Shown here one piece after another: positions 8,818 to 17,409 of a stretch of 64,000 nt of DNA; position 1 is the stretch's first letter; the number at the start of each line of letters is the position of its first letter. The translations under genes were made by a program, and so were the position numbers. Source of the stretch: Variovorax gossypii (GTDB lineage: Bacteria; Pseudomonadota; Gammaproteobacteria; Burkholderiales; Burkholderiaceae_C); NCBI RefSeq assembly GCF_003965815.1, contig NZ_RXOE01000002.1:806001-870000 (forward strand), written 5' to 3'. The notes below the pieces were generated by a model. The model searched no databases, was not told where the DNA came from, and was given only the letters and a program-made list of their open reading frames with translations.

Positions 8818-8850
8818 CTGTCATAAACCGTCATATTCAGTAGTTAGTAT
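8818..8850 (+). promoter_or_regulatory. Pho-box-like promoter of the TelA operon
   Basis: CTGTCATAAACCGTCATATT at 8818-8837 resembles a tandem PhoB box (two CTGTCAT-type half-sites), with half-site spacing of ten rather than the usual eleven bases. A -10-like TAGTAT lies at 8845-8850, the expected distance for a PhoB-activated promoter, and there is no good -35. The box begins just inside the stop codon region of the preceding gene. Confidence 0.45.
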
Positions 8851-8891
8851 GTTTCTCGACCCCCGCGCACAGGGGGCGAGGAGCATGAGAT

Positions 8892-10016
8892 TTGGAAATC
8901 CGCAAGCTGATCGCACCAGCGCTGGCCGTCGTCCTGCTGGCCGCGGTCGGGGCCGGCGTCTGGTATTCGAACACCCGCCTGCACGATGAATCGGCCACCG
9001 CAACGGCGGCCCGTATCGAACAGGAAAAGCAGGTCACCCTGCGTGGCCTGATCGGCTCCGAAAAAGAAACCTTCTTCGCCGACCCGCGCGTGCAAAAGGC
9101 ACTGGCCGCGCAGGGCATCACCGTCACCGTCGAGAAGGCCGGCTCGCGCGCCATCGCCAGCCGCTACGACGCCAGCAAGTTCGACTTCGGCTTTCCCTCG
9201 GGCGCTCCGGCAGCGGCGCAGCTCAAGACGCTGGCCAAGGCGCCGAACGTCTTCAATCCGTTCTACACGCCCATCGTGCTGGCCAGCTGGCGGCCGATCG
9301 CCGAGATCCTCGTGTCCAACGGCATCGCGCAGAAGCAGGGCGACTTCTACTACGTGGTCGACCTGCCCGGCCTCATGGCCATGATCGAGAAGGGCACGCG
9401 CTGGAAGGAGCTCAAGGCCAGCAGCGCCTTCTCCACCAGCAAGTCGATGCTCATCAACTCGACCGACGTGCGCACCTCCAACTCGGCGGCGATGTACCTC
9501 GCGCTCGCGAGCTACCTCGCCAACAGCCAGCAGATCGTGCAGAGCCAGGAAGACGTGGACCGCGTCATGCCGGTGGTCGCACCGCTCTTCCTGCGCCAGG
9601 GCTTCCAGGAGCAGTCGTCGGCCGGCCCCTTCGAGGACTACCTCGCGCTCGGCATGGGCAAGGCGCCGCTGCTGGTGGCCTACGAGTCGCAGATGGTCGA
9701 GTTCTGGCTGAAGAACCCCGACCGCCTCAAGAGCGACATGGTGCTGCTCTACCCCAAGCCGACCGTCTATTCGAAGCACGTGCTGGTGCCTTACACGCCC
9801 GGCGGCGCGCGCCTCGGTGCGGCGCTGGAGAACGACCCGACCCTGCGCGAGCTCGCGCACGAATACGGCTACCGCACCGGCGGCGACACCAAGGGCCCCG
9901 AGACCTGGGCCGCGCGCGGCGTGAAGGTGCCCGAGGTGCTGGTCGACGTGATCGATCCGCCGAGCTTCGAGTGGCTCGAACGAATGACCACGGGCATCGA
10001 AGCCCGCTTCAAGTGA
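8892..10016 (+). CDS. Membrane-anchored periplasmic-binding-protein-like protein of the TelA operon
   Basis: A 374-residue protein with one N-terminal membrane anchor (residues 6-25), followed by a coiled region with Q-E-K-Q and an extracytoplasmic type II binding-protein-like domain. The latter contains D-F-G-F-P-S-G and a T-P-I-V-L-A-S-W stretch, typical of extracellular solute-binding folds. I use the TTG at 8892 because GAGGAG lies about eight bases upstream and no in-frame ATG is suitably placed. It is the first gene of a four-gene operon with TelA, a binding-protein/VWA lipoprotein and an XpaC-like protein. No ABC permease is present, so capture of a ligand for stress sensing or for presentation to the VWA partner is an inference. 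Confidence 0.8.
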   Translation: MEIRKLIAPALAVVLLAAVGAGVWYSNTRLHDESATATAARIEQEKQVTLRGLIGSEKETFFADPRVQKALAAQGITVTVEKAGSRAIASRYDASKFDFGFPSGAPAAAQLKTLAKAPNVFNPFYTPIVLASWRPIAEILVSNGIAQKQGDFYYVVDLPGLMAMIEKGTRWKELKASSAFSTSKSMLINSTDVRTSNSAAMYLALASYLANSQQIVQSQEDVDRVMPVVAPLFLRQGFQEQSSAGPFEDYLALGMGKAPLLVAYESQMVEFWLKNPDRLKSDMVLLYPKPTVYSKHVLVPYTPGGARLGAALENDPTLRELAHEYGYRTGGDTKGPETWAARGVKVPEVLVDVIDPPSFEWLERMTTGIEARFK

Positions 10017-10033
10017 ACGAACACAGGAACACC

Positions 10034-11284
10034 ATGAACGCACCCGTCACCACCACCACGACAGTCACCGCATCCGCTCCCATCGACCTCCAGCCCCCGC
10101 AGGCCTTCACGCTGGAGCCGCCCGCGCCCGTGGCGCCGGTGCCGGTCGAGTCGGCCAGCGGCAAGGTGCGCCTGAAGCCCGAAGACGTGGCCGAGCTCGA
10201 CGCGCAGGTGGCGCGCTTCATCGAGGACATCACCGCGCACGACAGCCAGCACCCGCAGTTCAAGGAAGCGGTGGAGCGCATCCATTCGATGGGCAGCAAG
10301 GACATCGAGGCTTCGGCGTCGGTCTCCAACCGCATGCTCGACCGCCCCGTGGGCTCGCTGCGCAACGGCCTGTTCGACAAGGGCGCGCAGATCGGCCAGT
10401 CGCTCATCGACCTGCGCCACCAGGTGGAAGACCTCGATCCCTCGAAGCAGGGCGACCTGTTCTCCGCGCGCAAGCTGCTGGGCCTCATCCCGCTGGGCAA
10501 CAAGCTGATCGCCTACTTCGAGCGCTACCAGTCGTCGCAGACGCACCTCAACGCCATCATCGAGTCGCTCAAGCGCGGCAAGGACGAGCTGCTGCGCGAC
10601 AACACCGCGATCGAGCAGGAGAAGGTCAATCTCTGGACGCTGATGGAGCGGCTCGAGAAGTACGTGCACATCGGCAAGGCCCTCGACGGGCAGCTCGACG
10701 CCAAGGCCCGCGCGCTGGAAGCCACCGACCCCGAGAAGGCCCGCGTGATCCGCGAGGAGATGCTGTTCTATTCGCGCCAGAAGGTCACCGACCTGCTGAC
10801 GCAGCTCGCGGTGAACATCCAGGGCTACCTCGCGCTGGACATGATCCGCAAGAACAACCTGGAGTTGATGAAGGGCGTGGACCGCGCCACCACCACCACC
10901 GTGGCCGCGCTGCGCACCGCCGTCATCGTGGCGCAGGCGCTGTCCAACCAGAAGCTGGTGCTCGACCAGATCAGCGCGCTCAACGCGACCACCGGCAACC
11001 TCATCGCCAGCACCAGCGAGATGCTGCGCGACCAGAGCAGCGCCATCCACCAGCAGGCGGCCTCCAGCACCATCGAGATCGCCAAGCTGCAGCAGGCCTT
11101 CGCCAACATCTACCAGACCATGGACACGATCGCCGACTTCAAGAGCCGGGCGCTCGATTCCATGCAGACCACGGTGGACACGCTGAGCAGCGAAGTCGAG
11201 AAGAGCCGCACCTACCTCGACCGCGTGCGCCGGCAGGAAACCACCGAGGCGCTGCAGTCGCCGCGCGGCGAGGTCGCACTGTGA
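10034..11284 (+). CDS. telA: TelA family toxic-anion resistance protein
   Basis: A 416-residue soluble helical protein of the TelA/KlaA family, which is associated with tellurite, colicin and cell-envelope stress resistance. The N-terminal 50 residues are low-complexity Thr/Pro/Ala. The TelA core follows, with typical stretches such as S-V-S-N-R-M-L-D-R-P, K-L-L-G-L-I-P-L-G-N-K, a D-N-T-A-I-E-Q-E-K segment, and the strongly conserved Q-A-L-S-N-Q-K-L-V-L-D-Q and T-S-E-M-L-R-D-Q-S stretches. Its mechanism is unknown in general; partners often include VWA proteins. The start at 10034 lies 17 bases after the upstream stop, and the 3' end overlaps the next gene (GTGA). Confidence 0.93.
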   Translation: MNAPVTTTTTVTASAPIDLQPPQAFTLEPPAPVAPVPVESASGKVRLKPEDVAELDAQVARFIEDITAHDSQHPQFKEAVERIHSMGSKDIEASASVSNRMLDRPVGSLRNGLFDKGAQIGQSLIDLRHQVEDLDPSKQGDLFSARKLLGLIPLGNKLIAYFERYQSSQTHLNAIIESLKRGKDELLRDNTAIEQEKVNLWTLMERLEKYVHIGKALDGQLDAKARALEATDPEKARVIREEMLFYSRQKVTDLLTQLAVNIQGYLALDMIRKNNLELMKGVDRATTTTVAALRTAVIVAQALSNQKLVLDQISALNATTGNLIASTSEMLRDQSSAIHQQAASSTIEIAKLQQAFANIYQTMDTIADFKSRALDSMQTTVDTLSSEVEKSRTYLDRVRRQETTEALQSPRGEVAL

Positions 11285-12864
11285 GCCTGTTGTCGCGGCT
11301 GATGCTGCTGGCGGCCCTGGCACTGGGCCTCGTGGCATGCGGCAAGGAGGAGCCGGCACAGGTCACGAACGCCGCACCGGCTCCGGCAGCCAGTGCCGTC
11401 TTCACCATCCTTGCCGGCTCGGAACTCAAGGACCTCGAAGCCCCCATCGTCGCGGCCGCGCAGTCGGCCGGCGTGGACGTGAAGCTCTCCTACGCCGGCA
11501 CGCTCGACATCGTCGAACGCATCAACGCCGGTGAGCGCTTCGACGCGATCCTGCCGCCCAACGGCGCGTACCCTGCGCTTGCGCTGCAGATCAAGCCGCT
11601 GGCGCGCGACAAGCTCTTCTATTCGCGCATCGCGCTCGGCGTGAAGAGCGCCAAGGCCGCGCAGCTCGGGTGGAACAAGAAGGCGCCCGGCTGGGCCGAG
11701 ATCGCCAAGGCAGCCGGCGCCGGACAACTGCGCTACGGCATGACCAACGCCACCAGCTCCAACACCGGCATGAGCGCGTTGTTCGCCGTGGCCTCGGCAC
11801 TGGCCGGCAAGACCGAAGACCTGACGGCTCAGGACGTCGACGAAAAGACGCTCAAGGCCTTCCTCTCGGGCCAGAAGCTCACGGCCGGCAGCTCGGGCTG
11901 GCTGGCCGACGCCTATGCGAAAGACCCGTCCGCCATCGACGCGATGGTCAACTACGAAGCGGTGATCCTGCGCGCCAACGAGAAGCTGCCCGCGGCCGAC
12001 AGGCTCACGCTGATCTACCCGCGCGACGGCATGATCTCGGCCGACTACCCGCTGATGCTGCTCAACGCCGACAAGCGCGATGCGTACACGAAGCTCGTCG
12101 GCACCCTGAAGGCTGCACCGTTCCAGCGCGATGCGCTCTCGGCCGCCTTCCTGCGCCCCGCCAACCCCGAGGTCGCGGCCGTCGCCGCGCTGCCCACCGC
12201 CGCCGTGGCCGAGCTGGGCTTTCCCAACCGGCTGGAGGTGATCGATGCGGTGCTCGGCACCTACCAGTCGCAATGGCGCAAGCCCGCCACCTCGATCTTC
12301 GTGCTCGACCTCAGCGGCTCGATGGCCGGCAAGCGCCTGGCGTCGATGCGCGAGGCGCTCAAGCTGCTCTCGGGCGCCGACGAGTCCGCCACCGCGAGCG
12401 CACGCTACAGCGCCTTCCAGAGCCGCGAGCGCGTGGTGCTCATCACCTTCGCCACCGACGTGCAGGAGCCGGTGTGGGTGCGCTTCGACGCCGACCACAT
12501 CGCCGCCGCGCGCGAGGAGCTGCGCCGGCTGGCCGATGGAATGTCGGCCAACGGCGGCACCGCCATCTACTCCGCGCTGGCCGCGGCCGAGGACCTGGCT
12601 CGCAAGGAGCAGCAGCGCGAGCCCGACCGCTTCGTGAGCATCGTCCTGCTGACCGACGGCGAGAACAACTCGGGCCTGAAGCTGCGCGAGTTCCGCGACC
12701 GCTATGCCTCGGGCGGCGTGCCCGCGCGCATCTTCCCCATCCTCTTCGGCGAGGCCAACGTGGGCGAGATGCAGGAGATCGCGCAGCTCTCGGGCGGGCG
12801 CGAGTTCGACGGCCGCAAGCTGCAGCTCGGGCAGGTGTTCAAGGAAATCCGGGGCTACCAGTGA
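11281..12864 (+). CDS. Lipoprotein with binding-protein-like and C-terminal von Willebrand A domains
   Basis: A 527-residue protein starting with GTG and overlapping telA by four bases. Residues 1-20 form a lipoprotein signal peptide ending L-V-A-C. Residues about 35-320 look like an extracellular solute-binding domain (F-T-I-L-A-G-S-E-L and a later G-T-A-like ligand-side motif). Residues about 336-520 are a VWA domain with an intact MIDAS (D-L-S-G-S near 342, a conserved Thr in G-G-T-A-I, and L-T-D-G-E-N-N near 457). The architecture joins ligand capture with metal-dependent protein interaction on the outer face of the membrane. The immediate neighbours TelA and the XpaC-like protein argue for an envelope-stress machine rather than an ABC importer. 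Confidence 0.87.
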   Translation: MSLLSRLMLLAALALGLVACGKEEPAQVTNAAPAPAASAVFTILAGSELKDLEAPIVAAAQSAGVDVKLSYAGTLDIVERINAGERFDAILPPNGAYPALALQIKPLARDKLFYSRIALGVKSAKAAQLGWNKKAPGWAEIAKAAGAGQLRYGMTNATSSNTGMSALFAVASALAGKTEDLTAQDVDEKTLKAFLSGQKLTAGSSGWLADAYAKDPSAIDAMVNYEAVILRANEKLPAADRLTLIYPRDGMISADYPLMLLNADKRDAYTKLVGTLKAAPFQRDALSAAFLRPANPEVAAVAALPTAAVAELGFPNRLEVIDAVLGTYQSQWRKPATSIFVLDLSGSMAGKRLASMREALKLLSGADESATASARYSAFQSRERVVLITFATDVQEPVWVRFDADHIAAAREELRRLADGMSANGGTAIYSALAAAEDLARKEQQREPDRFVSIVLLTDGENNSGLKLREFRDRYASGGVPARIFPILFGEANVGEMQEIAQLSGGREFDGRKLQLGQVFKEIRGYQ

Positions 12865-13493
12865 TGCCCCGGCGTTCGCTGAAGCTGCGCGCGCTGCTGT
12901 TCCTCTACGGCAACGGCAACATCCTGGGCTGCGCGCTGGCACTCCTCGGGCCGGCGCTGCTTTTCGCTGGTGTCATCGACAAGGGCTGGCTGCTCATCAC
13001 CGCCGGCCTGTACGTGGCCGGCTGCCTGCTGGGCCGCAAGGCGCCCGAGCTGGAGCGTCGCATCGAGGACAGCCTCAGCGTCGAGCAGACGCTGGAGCGC
13101 CTCGATCACGTGGTCGCGCAAGCCCAGCCGCACCTCACCGAGGACATGCGCAAGAGCCTCGACAACGTGCGCGGCTCGGTGGGCGAGGTGCTGCCGCGCC
13201 TGGTGGGCGCGGGCTCGCATGGCGACGACTTGTTCACCGTGCGCGAGACCGTGCTGCGCTACCTGCCCGAGACGCTCGCCAACTACGTCGCGCTGCCGCC
13301 GGCCTTTCGCATCACGCATGCAGTGAAGGACGGCAAGACCGCGCGCCAGCTGCTGGGCGAGCAGCTCGGCCTGCTCGACGCCAAGCTGCGCGAGATCGTC
13401 GCCAACGTGGCTTCGAGCGATGCCGCTGCGCTGGTGGCGAACGGGCAGTTCCTCGAGAAGAAGTTCCGCCAGCCGGACTTTCTCGCGAGCTGA
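12864..13493 (+). CDS. XpaC-like membrane protein of the TelA operon
   Basis: A 209-residue protein whose start overlaps the upstream stop as TGATG. The N-terminal third has two membrane segments (about residues 15-35 and 37-56). The rest is a cytosolic helical domain with the XpaC-type end: R-Y-L-P-E-T-L-A-N-Y, then T-A-R-Q-L-L-G-E-Q-L-G-L-L and a C-terminal hydrophilic tail. XpaC was named for hydrolysis of a chromogenic phosphate, but the family's real role is unknown; it recurrently neighbours TelA. It closes the operon ten bases before the convergent aldehyde dehydrogenase stop. Confidence 0.75.
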   Translation: MPRRSLKLRALLFLYGNGNILGCALALLGPALLFAGVIDKGWLLITAGLYVAGCLLGRKAPELERRIEDSLSVEQTLERLDHVVAQAQPHLTEDMRKSLDNVRGSVGEVLPRLVGAGSHGDDLFTVRETVLRYLPETLANYVALPPAFRITHAVKDGKTARQLLGEQLGLLDAKLREIVANVASSDAAALVANGQFLEKKFRQPDFLAS

Positions 13494-13503
13494 ACGCGCC
13501 CGC

Positions 13504-14955
13504 TCAGAAAGGGTAGTGGCGCGGCGTGGTCTGCACCGTGATCCAGCGCAGCTCCGTGAAGGCCTCCACGCCCGCGCGCCCGCCGAAGCGGCCGTAGCCC
13601 GAGGCCTTGACGCCGCCGAAGGGCATCTGCGCCTCGTCGTGAACCGTGGGGCCGTTGACGTGGCAGATGCCGGCCTCGATGCGCTGCGCCACGTTCCATG
13701 CGCGCGCCACGTCGCGGCCGAACACCGCTGACGACAGGCCGAACTCGTTGTCGTTGGCGATGGTCACGGCTTCCTCCACGCCATTCACGCGCACGACGGC
13801 CTTCACCGGCGCGAAGGATTCCTCGCGGTAGATCTCCATCGCGGGCGTCACGTGGTCGAGCACGGTGGCGGGCATCAGCGTGTTCTCGGCCTTGCCGCCA
13901 CACACCAGCTTCGCGCCCTTGGCCAGCGCGTCGTCGATGAGCGCGTTGCAGCGCTTCACCGTGCTCATGTCGACCACCGAGCCGAGCACGACAGGGCCTT
14001 CGCGCGGATCGCCCAGAGGCAGCGCCTGCGCGCGGGCCGCGAACTTCGAGACGAACTCGTCGGCCACCGCGCTGTCGACCACGATGCGCTCGGTCGACAT
14101 GCAGATCTGGCCCGAGTTGGCGAAGGAGCCGAAGATGGCGGCGTTGACTGCCGCGTCGATGTCCGCGTCGTCCAGCACCACGAAGGGTGCCTTGCCGCCG
14201 AGTTCGAGCACGGCGGGCTTGAGGTACTTCGCGCAGGTCTGAGCGATCAGCCGGCCCACGCGCGTGGAACCCGTGAAGTTGACGCGCCGCACGGCAGGGT
14301 GGGCCACCATCGCCTCGACCACCGCGCCGGCATCGGCGGGGGCGTTGGTCACGAAGTTGACGACGCCCCTGGGCAGGCCGGCCTCGATCAGCGATTCGAT
14401 GATGAGCGCGTGCGTCTGCGGGCATAGCTCCGAGCCCTTCAGCACCACCGTGTTGCCGCAGGCCAGCGGCGTGGCGATGGCGCGCGTGGCGAGGATCACT
14501 GGCGCGTTCCACGGCGCGATGCCGACTACCACGCCCGCCGCCTGCCGCACGCCCATTGCGAGGCTGCCGGGCACGTCGGAGGGAATCACTTCGCCGGCGA
14601 TCTGCGTGGTGAGCGATGCGGCCTCTGTGAGGATGCCGGCCGCCAGATGCACGTTGAAGCCAGCCCACAGGGCGGAAGCGCCGGTCTCGTGGGCCATCGC
14701 CTGCACGAAGGCGTCGGCGCGCGCCTCAAGCGCGTGCGCGGCCTTCAGCAGCGCGGCGCGGCGCTCGTTGGGGCCGGTGGCCGACCATGCGGCGAAGGCG
14801 CGGTGCGCGGCCTCGACCGCGGCGACAGCGTCGGCCGGCGTGGCGGCCGGCGCACGCGTGGCGATGCCACCGTCCAGCGGGTTGCGGCGCTCGAAGGTCG
14901 CGCCGCCGGTGGCCGCGCGGCGCTCGCCGTCGATGAGCATGGAGATGTCGGTCAT
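13504..14955 (-). CDS. NAD(P)-dependent aldehyde dehydrogenase (salicylaldehyde/vanillin dehydrogenase-like)
   Basis: A 483-residue ALDH superfamily enzyme of usual length. The cofactor motif P-W-N-A-P-V-I is around residue 149, the catalytic Glu is in L-E-L-G-G-K-A-P-F and the catalytic Cys in S-G-Q-I-C-M-S-T-E-R. The profile, including the A-P-W-N-A-P and late F-G-G-V-K-A-S-G-Y-G-R-F motifs, is closest to aromatic aldehyde dehydrogenases (NahF, Vdh). It is the last gene of the livKHMGF-aldH unit, about 55 bases after livF, and faces the TelA operon. Oxidation of an imported or derived aromatic aldehyde is the likely role; the exact substrate cannot be read from sequence. Confidence 0.9.
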   Translation of the reverse strand: MTDISMLIDGERRAATGGATFERRNPLDGGIATRAPAATPADAVAAVEAAHRAFAAWSATGPNERRAALLKAAHALEARADAFVQAMAHETGASALWAGFNVHLAAGILTEAASLTTQIAGEVIPSDVPGSLAMGVRQAAGVVVGIAPWNAPVILATRAIATPLACGNTVVLKGSELCPQTHALIIESLIEAGLPRGVVNFVTNAPADAGAVVEAMVAHPAVRRVNFTGSTRVGRLIAQTCAKYLKPAVLELGGKAPFVVLDDADIDAAVNAAIFGSFANSGQICMSTERIVVDSAVADEFVSKFAARAQALPLGDPREGPVVLGSVVDMSTVKRCNALIDDALAKGAKLVCGGKAENTLMPATVLDHVTPAMEIYREESFAPVKAVVRVNGVEEAVTIANDNEFGLSSAVFGRDVARAWNVAQRIEAGICHVNGPTVHDEAQMPFGGVKASGYGRFGGRAGVEAFTELRWITVQTTPRHYPF

Positions 14956-15011
14956 GGGGTGTCCTTTGCAAACAAGGGAAGGAAGAAGGGGGAGGAAGGA
15001 AAGAGGGCGGA

Positions 15012-15731
15012 TCAGGCGACGCCCAGGTAGGCCTGGCGCACCGCGTCGGAGTTCAGCAGCGCCTGCGCTTCGCCCGAGGCCACGACGCGTCCGCGTTCGA
15101 GCACATAGCCGCGGTCGGCGGCCTGCAGCGCCTTGCGCACGTTCTGCTCGACCATCAGCACCGTCACGCCCTGCGAGGCGATGCGGCGCACGATGGAAAG
15201 CAGTTCGTCGACCATGCGCGGTGCGAGGCCCAGCGAGGGCTCGTCGAGCATCAGCAGGCGCGGCCCGCTCATCATGGCGCGCGCCACCGCCACCATCTGC
15301 TGCTCGCCGCCGCTCATGGTGCCGGCGAGCTGCGCGGCGCGTTCCTTCAGGCGCGGAAAGTCCTCGAAGGCGCGGGCGAGCCGCTCGGCGCGCAGCCGCG
15401 CCGGAATGAGCCAACCGCCGAGCTCGAGGTTCTCGGTGACCGTCATCTGCGGAAAGAGCTGGCGCCCCTCGGCCACCAGCGCAAGGCCGCGCCGCACGCA
15501 GGCCGTGGCGTCGGCCGATGGCAGCGCCGCGCCGTCGAGCAGCACCTCGCCGGCTCGAGGCAGCAGGCCGGCCAGTGCCTTCAGCAGCGTGGTCTTGCCC
15601 GCGCCGTTCGGCCCCAGCACGACGGTCACGCCGGGCCGCACGTCGAGGCTCATGTCCTGAATCACCTGGAAGCCGTGATAGCCGGCCGACAGCCCGCGCA
15701 CGCTCATGTGGCTGTTGTTCTGTGCGCTCAT
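15012..15731 (-). CDS. livF: Branched-chain-type ABC transporter ATP-binding protein LivF (first cluster)
   Basis: A 239-residue ATPase with Walker A G-P-N-G-A-G-K-T-T at about 39-47, Q-loop, signature M-S-G-G-E-Q-Q, Walker B L-L-M-L-D-E-P-S-L-G-L-A and the H-loop replaced by V-E-Q-N as usual in LivF. With LivG it powers the LivHM permease at the inner face of the membrane. It overlaps livG by four bases. The aldehyde dehydrogenase that follows suggests aromatic rather than leucine substrates. Confidence 0.92.
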   Translation of the reverse strand: MSAQNNSHMSVRGLSAGYHGFQVIQDMSLDVRPGVTVVLGPNGAGKTTLLKALAGLLPRAGEVLLDGAALPSADATACVRRGLALVAEGRQLFPQMTVTENLELGGWLIPARLRAERLARAFEDFPRLKERAAQLAGTMSGGEQQMVAVARAMMSGPRLLMLDEPSLGLAPRMVDELLSIVRRIASQGVTVLMVEQNVRKALQAADRGYVLERGRVVASGEAQALLNSDAVRQAYLGVA

Positions 15732-16486
15732 GCCGTCGCCTCCATCTCGTCGCCGAGGTAGGCCTCGACCACCTCCGCGTTGCGCACCACCTCCGCCGGC
15801 GTGCCGTCGGCGATCTTGCGGCCCTGGTGCAGCACCAGCACGCGCTCGACGTACTTCAGCAGCGTGGCCACCGCGTGCTCGATCCACACGACAGTGAGTC
15901 CGTGCTCGTCGCGCAGCCGGCGGATGCGCCGCGCCATCGCGTCGACCTCGGCTTCTGTCAGGCCCGCCGCCACCTCGTCGAGCAGCAGCACGCGCGGCCG
16001 GGTGCCGAGCGCCATGCCGATCTCCAGCAGCCGCTGCTGCGAGGGCGTGATGTCGGCGGCGACGTTCCGTGCCAGGCCCCCGAGGCCCAGCATGTCGAGG
16101 ATCTCGCCCGTGCTGCCCAGACCGGAGATGGGCTCGCGGTGCCTTCCGGCGAACTGCATGCCGAAGCGCACGTTGTCTTCGAGCGTCATGTCGGCCATCA
16201 CGCGTGGCGTCTGGAAGGTGCGCGCGATGCCGTGGGCCGCGTACAGGTGCGGACCGCGGCGCGTGAGGTCGATGCCGTTCTCGACCAGCAGCGTGCCCGA
16301 GGTGGGCATGACCACACCCGAGATCGCATTGAAGAAGGTCGTCTTGCCCGCGCCGTTCGGCCCGATGATGCCGACGATCTCGCCCGCATGAAGCGTGGCG
16401 CTGACCGCATCGACCGCAGTAAGGCCGCCGAAGCGCACTGTGAGCTCGCGGGCTTCCAGCAGGAGTTGTTGCTGCCGATTGCTCAT
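15728..16486 (-). CDS. livG: Branched-chain-type ABC transporter ATP-binding protein LivG with degenerate signature
   Basis: A 252-residue ATPase. Walker A G-P-N-G-A-G-K-T-T is intact, and R-T-F-Q-T-P-R is the expected Q-loop region. The ABC signature reads I-T-P-S-Q-Q-R-L-L-E-I where LivG proteins normally have a Ser-x-Gly-Gln pattern, so the conserved glycine is missing. Walker B reads V-L-L-L-D-E-V-A-A-G-L, with Val replacing the usual Pro. The C-terminal LivG extension with the H-loop I-E-H-A-V is present. It overlaps livF and livM by four bases each. The protein may still work as the asymmetric half of the LivFG heterodimer. Confidence 0.88.
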   Translation of the reverse strand: MSNRQQQLLLEARELTVRFGGLTAVDAVSATLHAGEIVGIIGPNGAGKTTFFNAISGVVMPTSGTLLVENGIDLTRRGPHLYAAHGIARTFQTPRVMADMTLEDNVRFGMQFAGRHREPISGLGSTGEILDMLGLGGLARNVAADITPSQQRLLEIGMALGTRPRVLLLDEVAAGLTEAEVDAMARRIRRLRDEHGLTVVWIEHAVATLLKYVERVLVLHQGRKIADGTPAEVVRNAEVVEAYLGDEMEATA

Positions 16487-17409
16487 GGCCTTGCCTCCGC
16501 TGCCTTGCGCCGCCACAGCGACGCAAGGCCGTTGGGCAGGTACATCACGCACAGGATCAGCAGCAGCCCCAGCACCATCATGTAGCCGTAGGGCAGCTGC
16601 AGCCGCAGCGTTTCCGACAGCAGGCTGAACACGATGGCGGCAGCCACCGGTCCGCCGATGCTGGCCGCGCCGCCGATCATCGCGATGAGCACCGTCTGGA
16701 AGCCGATGAAGGGGCTGAACACTGCGGGTGGATCGATGTACGTCCAGCGCACCGCCATGGCCGCACCGACCGCGCCGGCGAAGGCGGCGGTGAGCGCGAA
16801 GCCCATCACCTTCATGCGGCGCGTATCCACGCCCAGCGTCTGCGCGCGCTGCTCGTCGGCGCCGATGCCCGAGAGCGCGAGGCCGAAGCGGCTGCGCTTG
16901 ACCAGCAGGGCGGTGGCGATCGCCGCGCCCGCGATCGCGAGCACCGTGAGGTAGACCGTCTCGTTCGACGGCACCACCGTCAGCACGCGCCCGACCGTGC
17001 CCGACACCTGCTTCTCGACGAAGGTCACGGCATGGCGGATCAGCTCCGTCATGCCGAAGGTCAGCACCGCGAAGTAGGTGCCGCGCAAGTGCAGCACCGC
17101 CGCGCCCATCAGCACCGCCACCGCGCTCGCGATAGCCGCGCCGCTCAATATCACCAGCGGCCAGGGCAGCACTTCGAGCAGCGTCGCGCTCGCATACGCG
17201 CCAAGTCCGAAGAAGGCCGAGGTGGCGAGCGAAAGGTAGCGCGTGGCGCCGCAGAACAGCGACCAGCTCGTGGCCAGCGCTATGTACATCAGGCAGCCGA
17301 GCGCCACCGAGGCCACGAACTCGCTCGCGATCCACGGCACGGCGGCCGCCAGCGCGAGGCCGATGCACAGCACCCACCAGGGCCTCATTGTCGAAGGGGA
17401 GGAAATCAT
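16483..17409 (-). CDS. livM: Branched-chain-type ABC transporter permease LivM (first cluster)
   Basis: A 308-residue integral membrane protein with about nine hydrophobic segments. The LivM signature region contains L-S-L-A-T-S-A-F-F-G-L-G-A-Y, a cytoplasmic coupling segment S-R-F-G-L-A-L-S-G-I-G-A-D-E-Q-R-A (EAA-loop equivalent), and the late M-I-G-G-A-A-S-I-G-G-P stretch. It forms the translocation path with LivH. ATGA overlaps join it to livH upstream and livG downstream. Confidence 0.9.
   Translation of the reverse strand: MISSPSTMRPWWVLCIGLALAAAVPWIASEFVASVALGCLMYIALATSWSLFCGATRYLSLATSAFFGLGAYASATLLEVLPWPLVILSGAAIASAVAVLMGAAVLHLRGTYFAVLTFGMTELIRHAVTFVEKQVSGTVGRVLTVVPSNETVYLTVLAIAGAAIATALLVKRSRFGLALSGIGADEQRAQTLGVDTRRMKVMGFALTAAFAGAVGAAMAVRWTYIDPPAVFSPFIGFQTVLIAMIGGAASIGGPVAAAIVFSLLSETLRLQLPYGYMMVLGLLLILCVMYLPNGLASLWRRKAAEARP

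Noticed and set aside
15728..16486. livG as a pseudogene because of its altered ABC signature
   Set aside because: Frame, length and all other motifs are intact and it overlaps neighbours as a working operon member.
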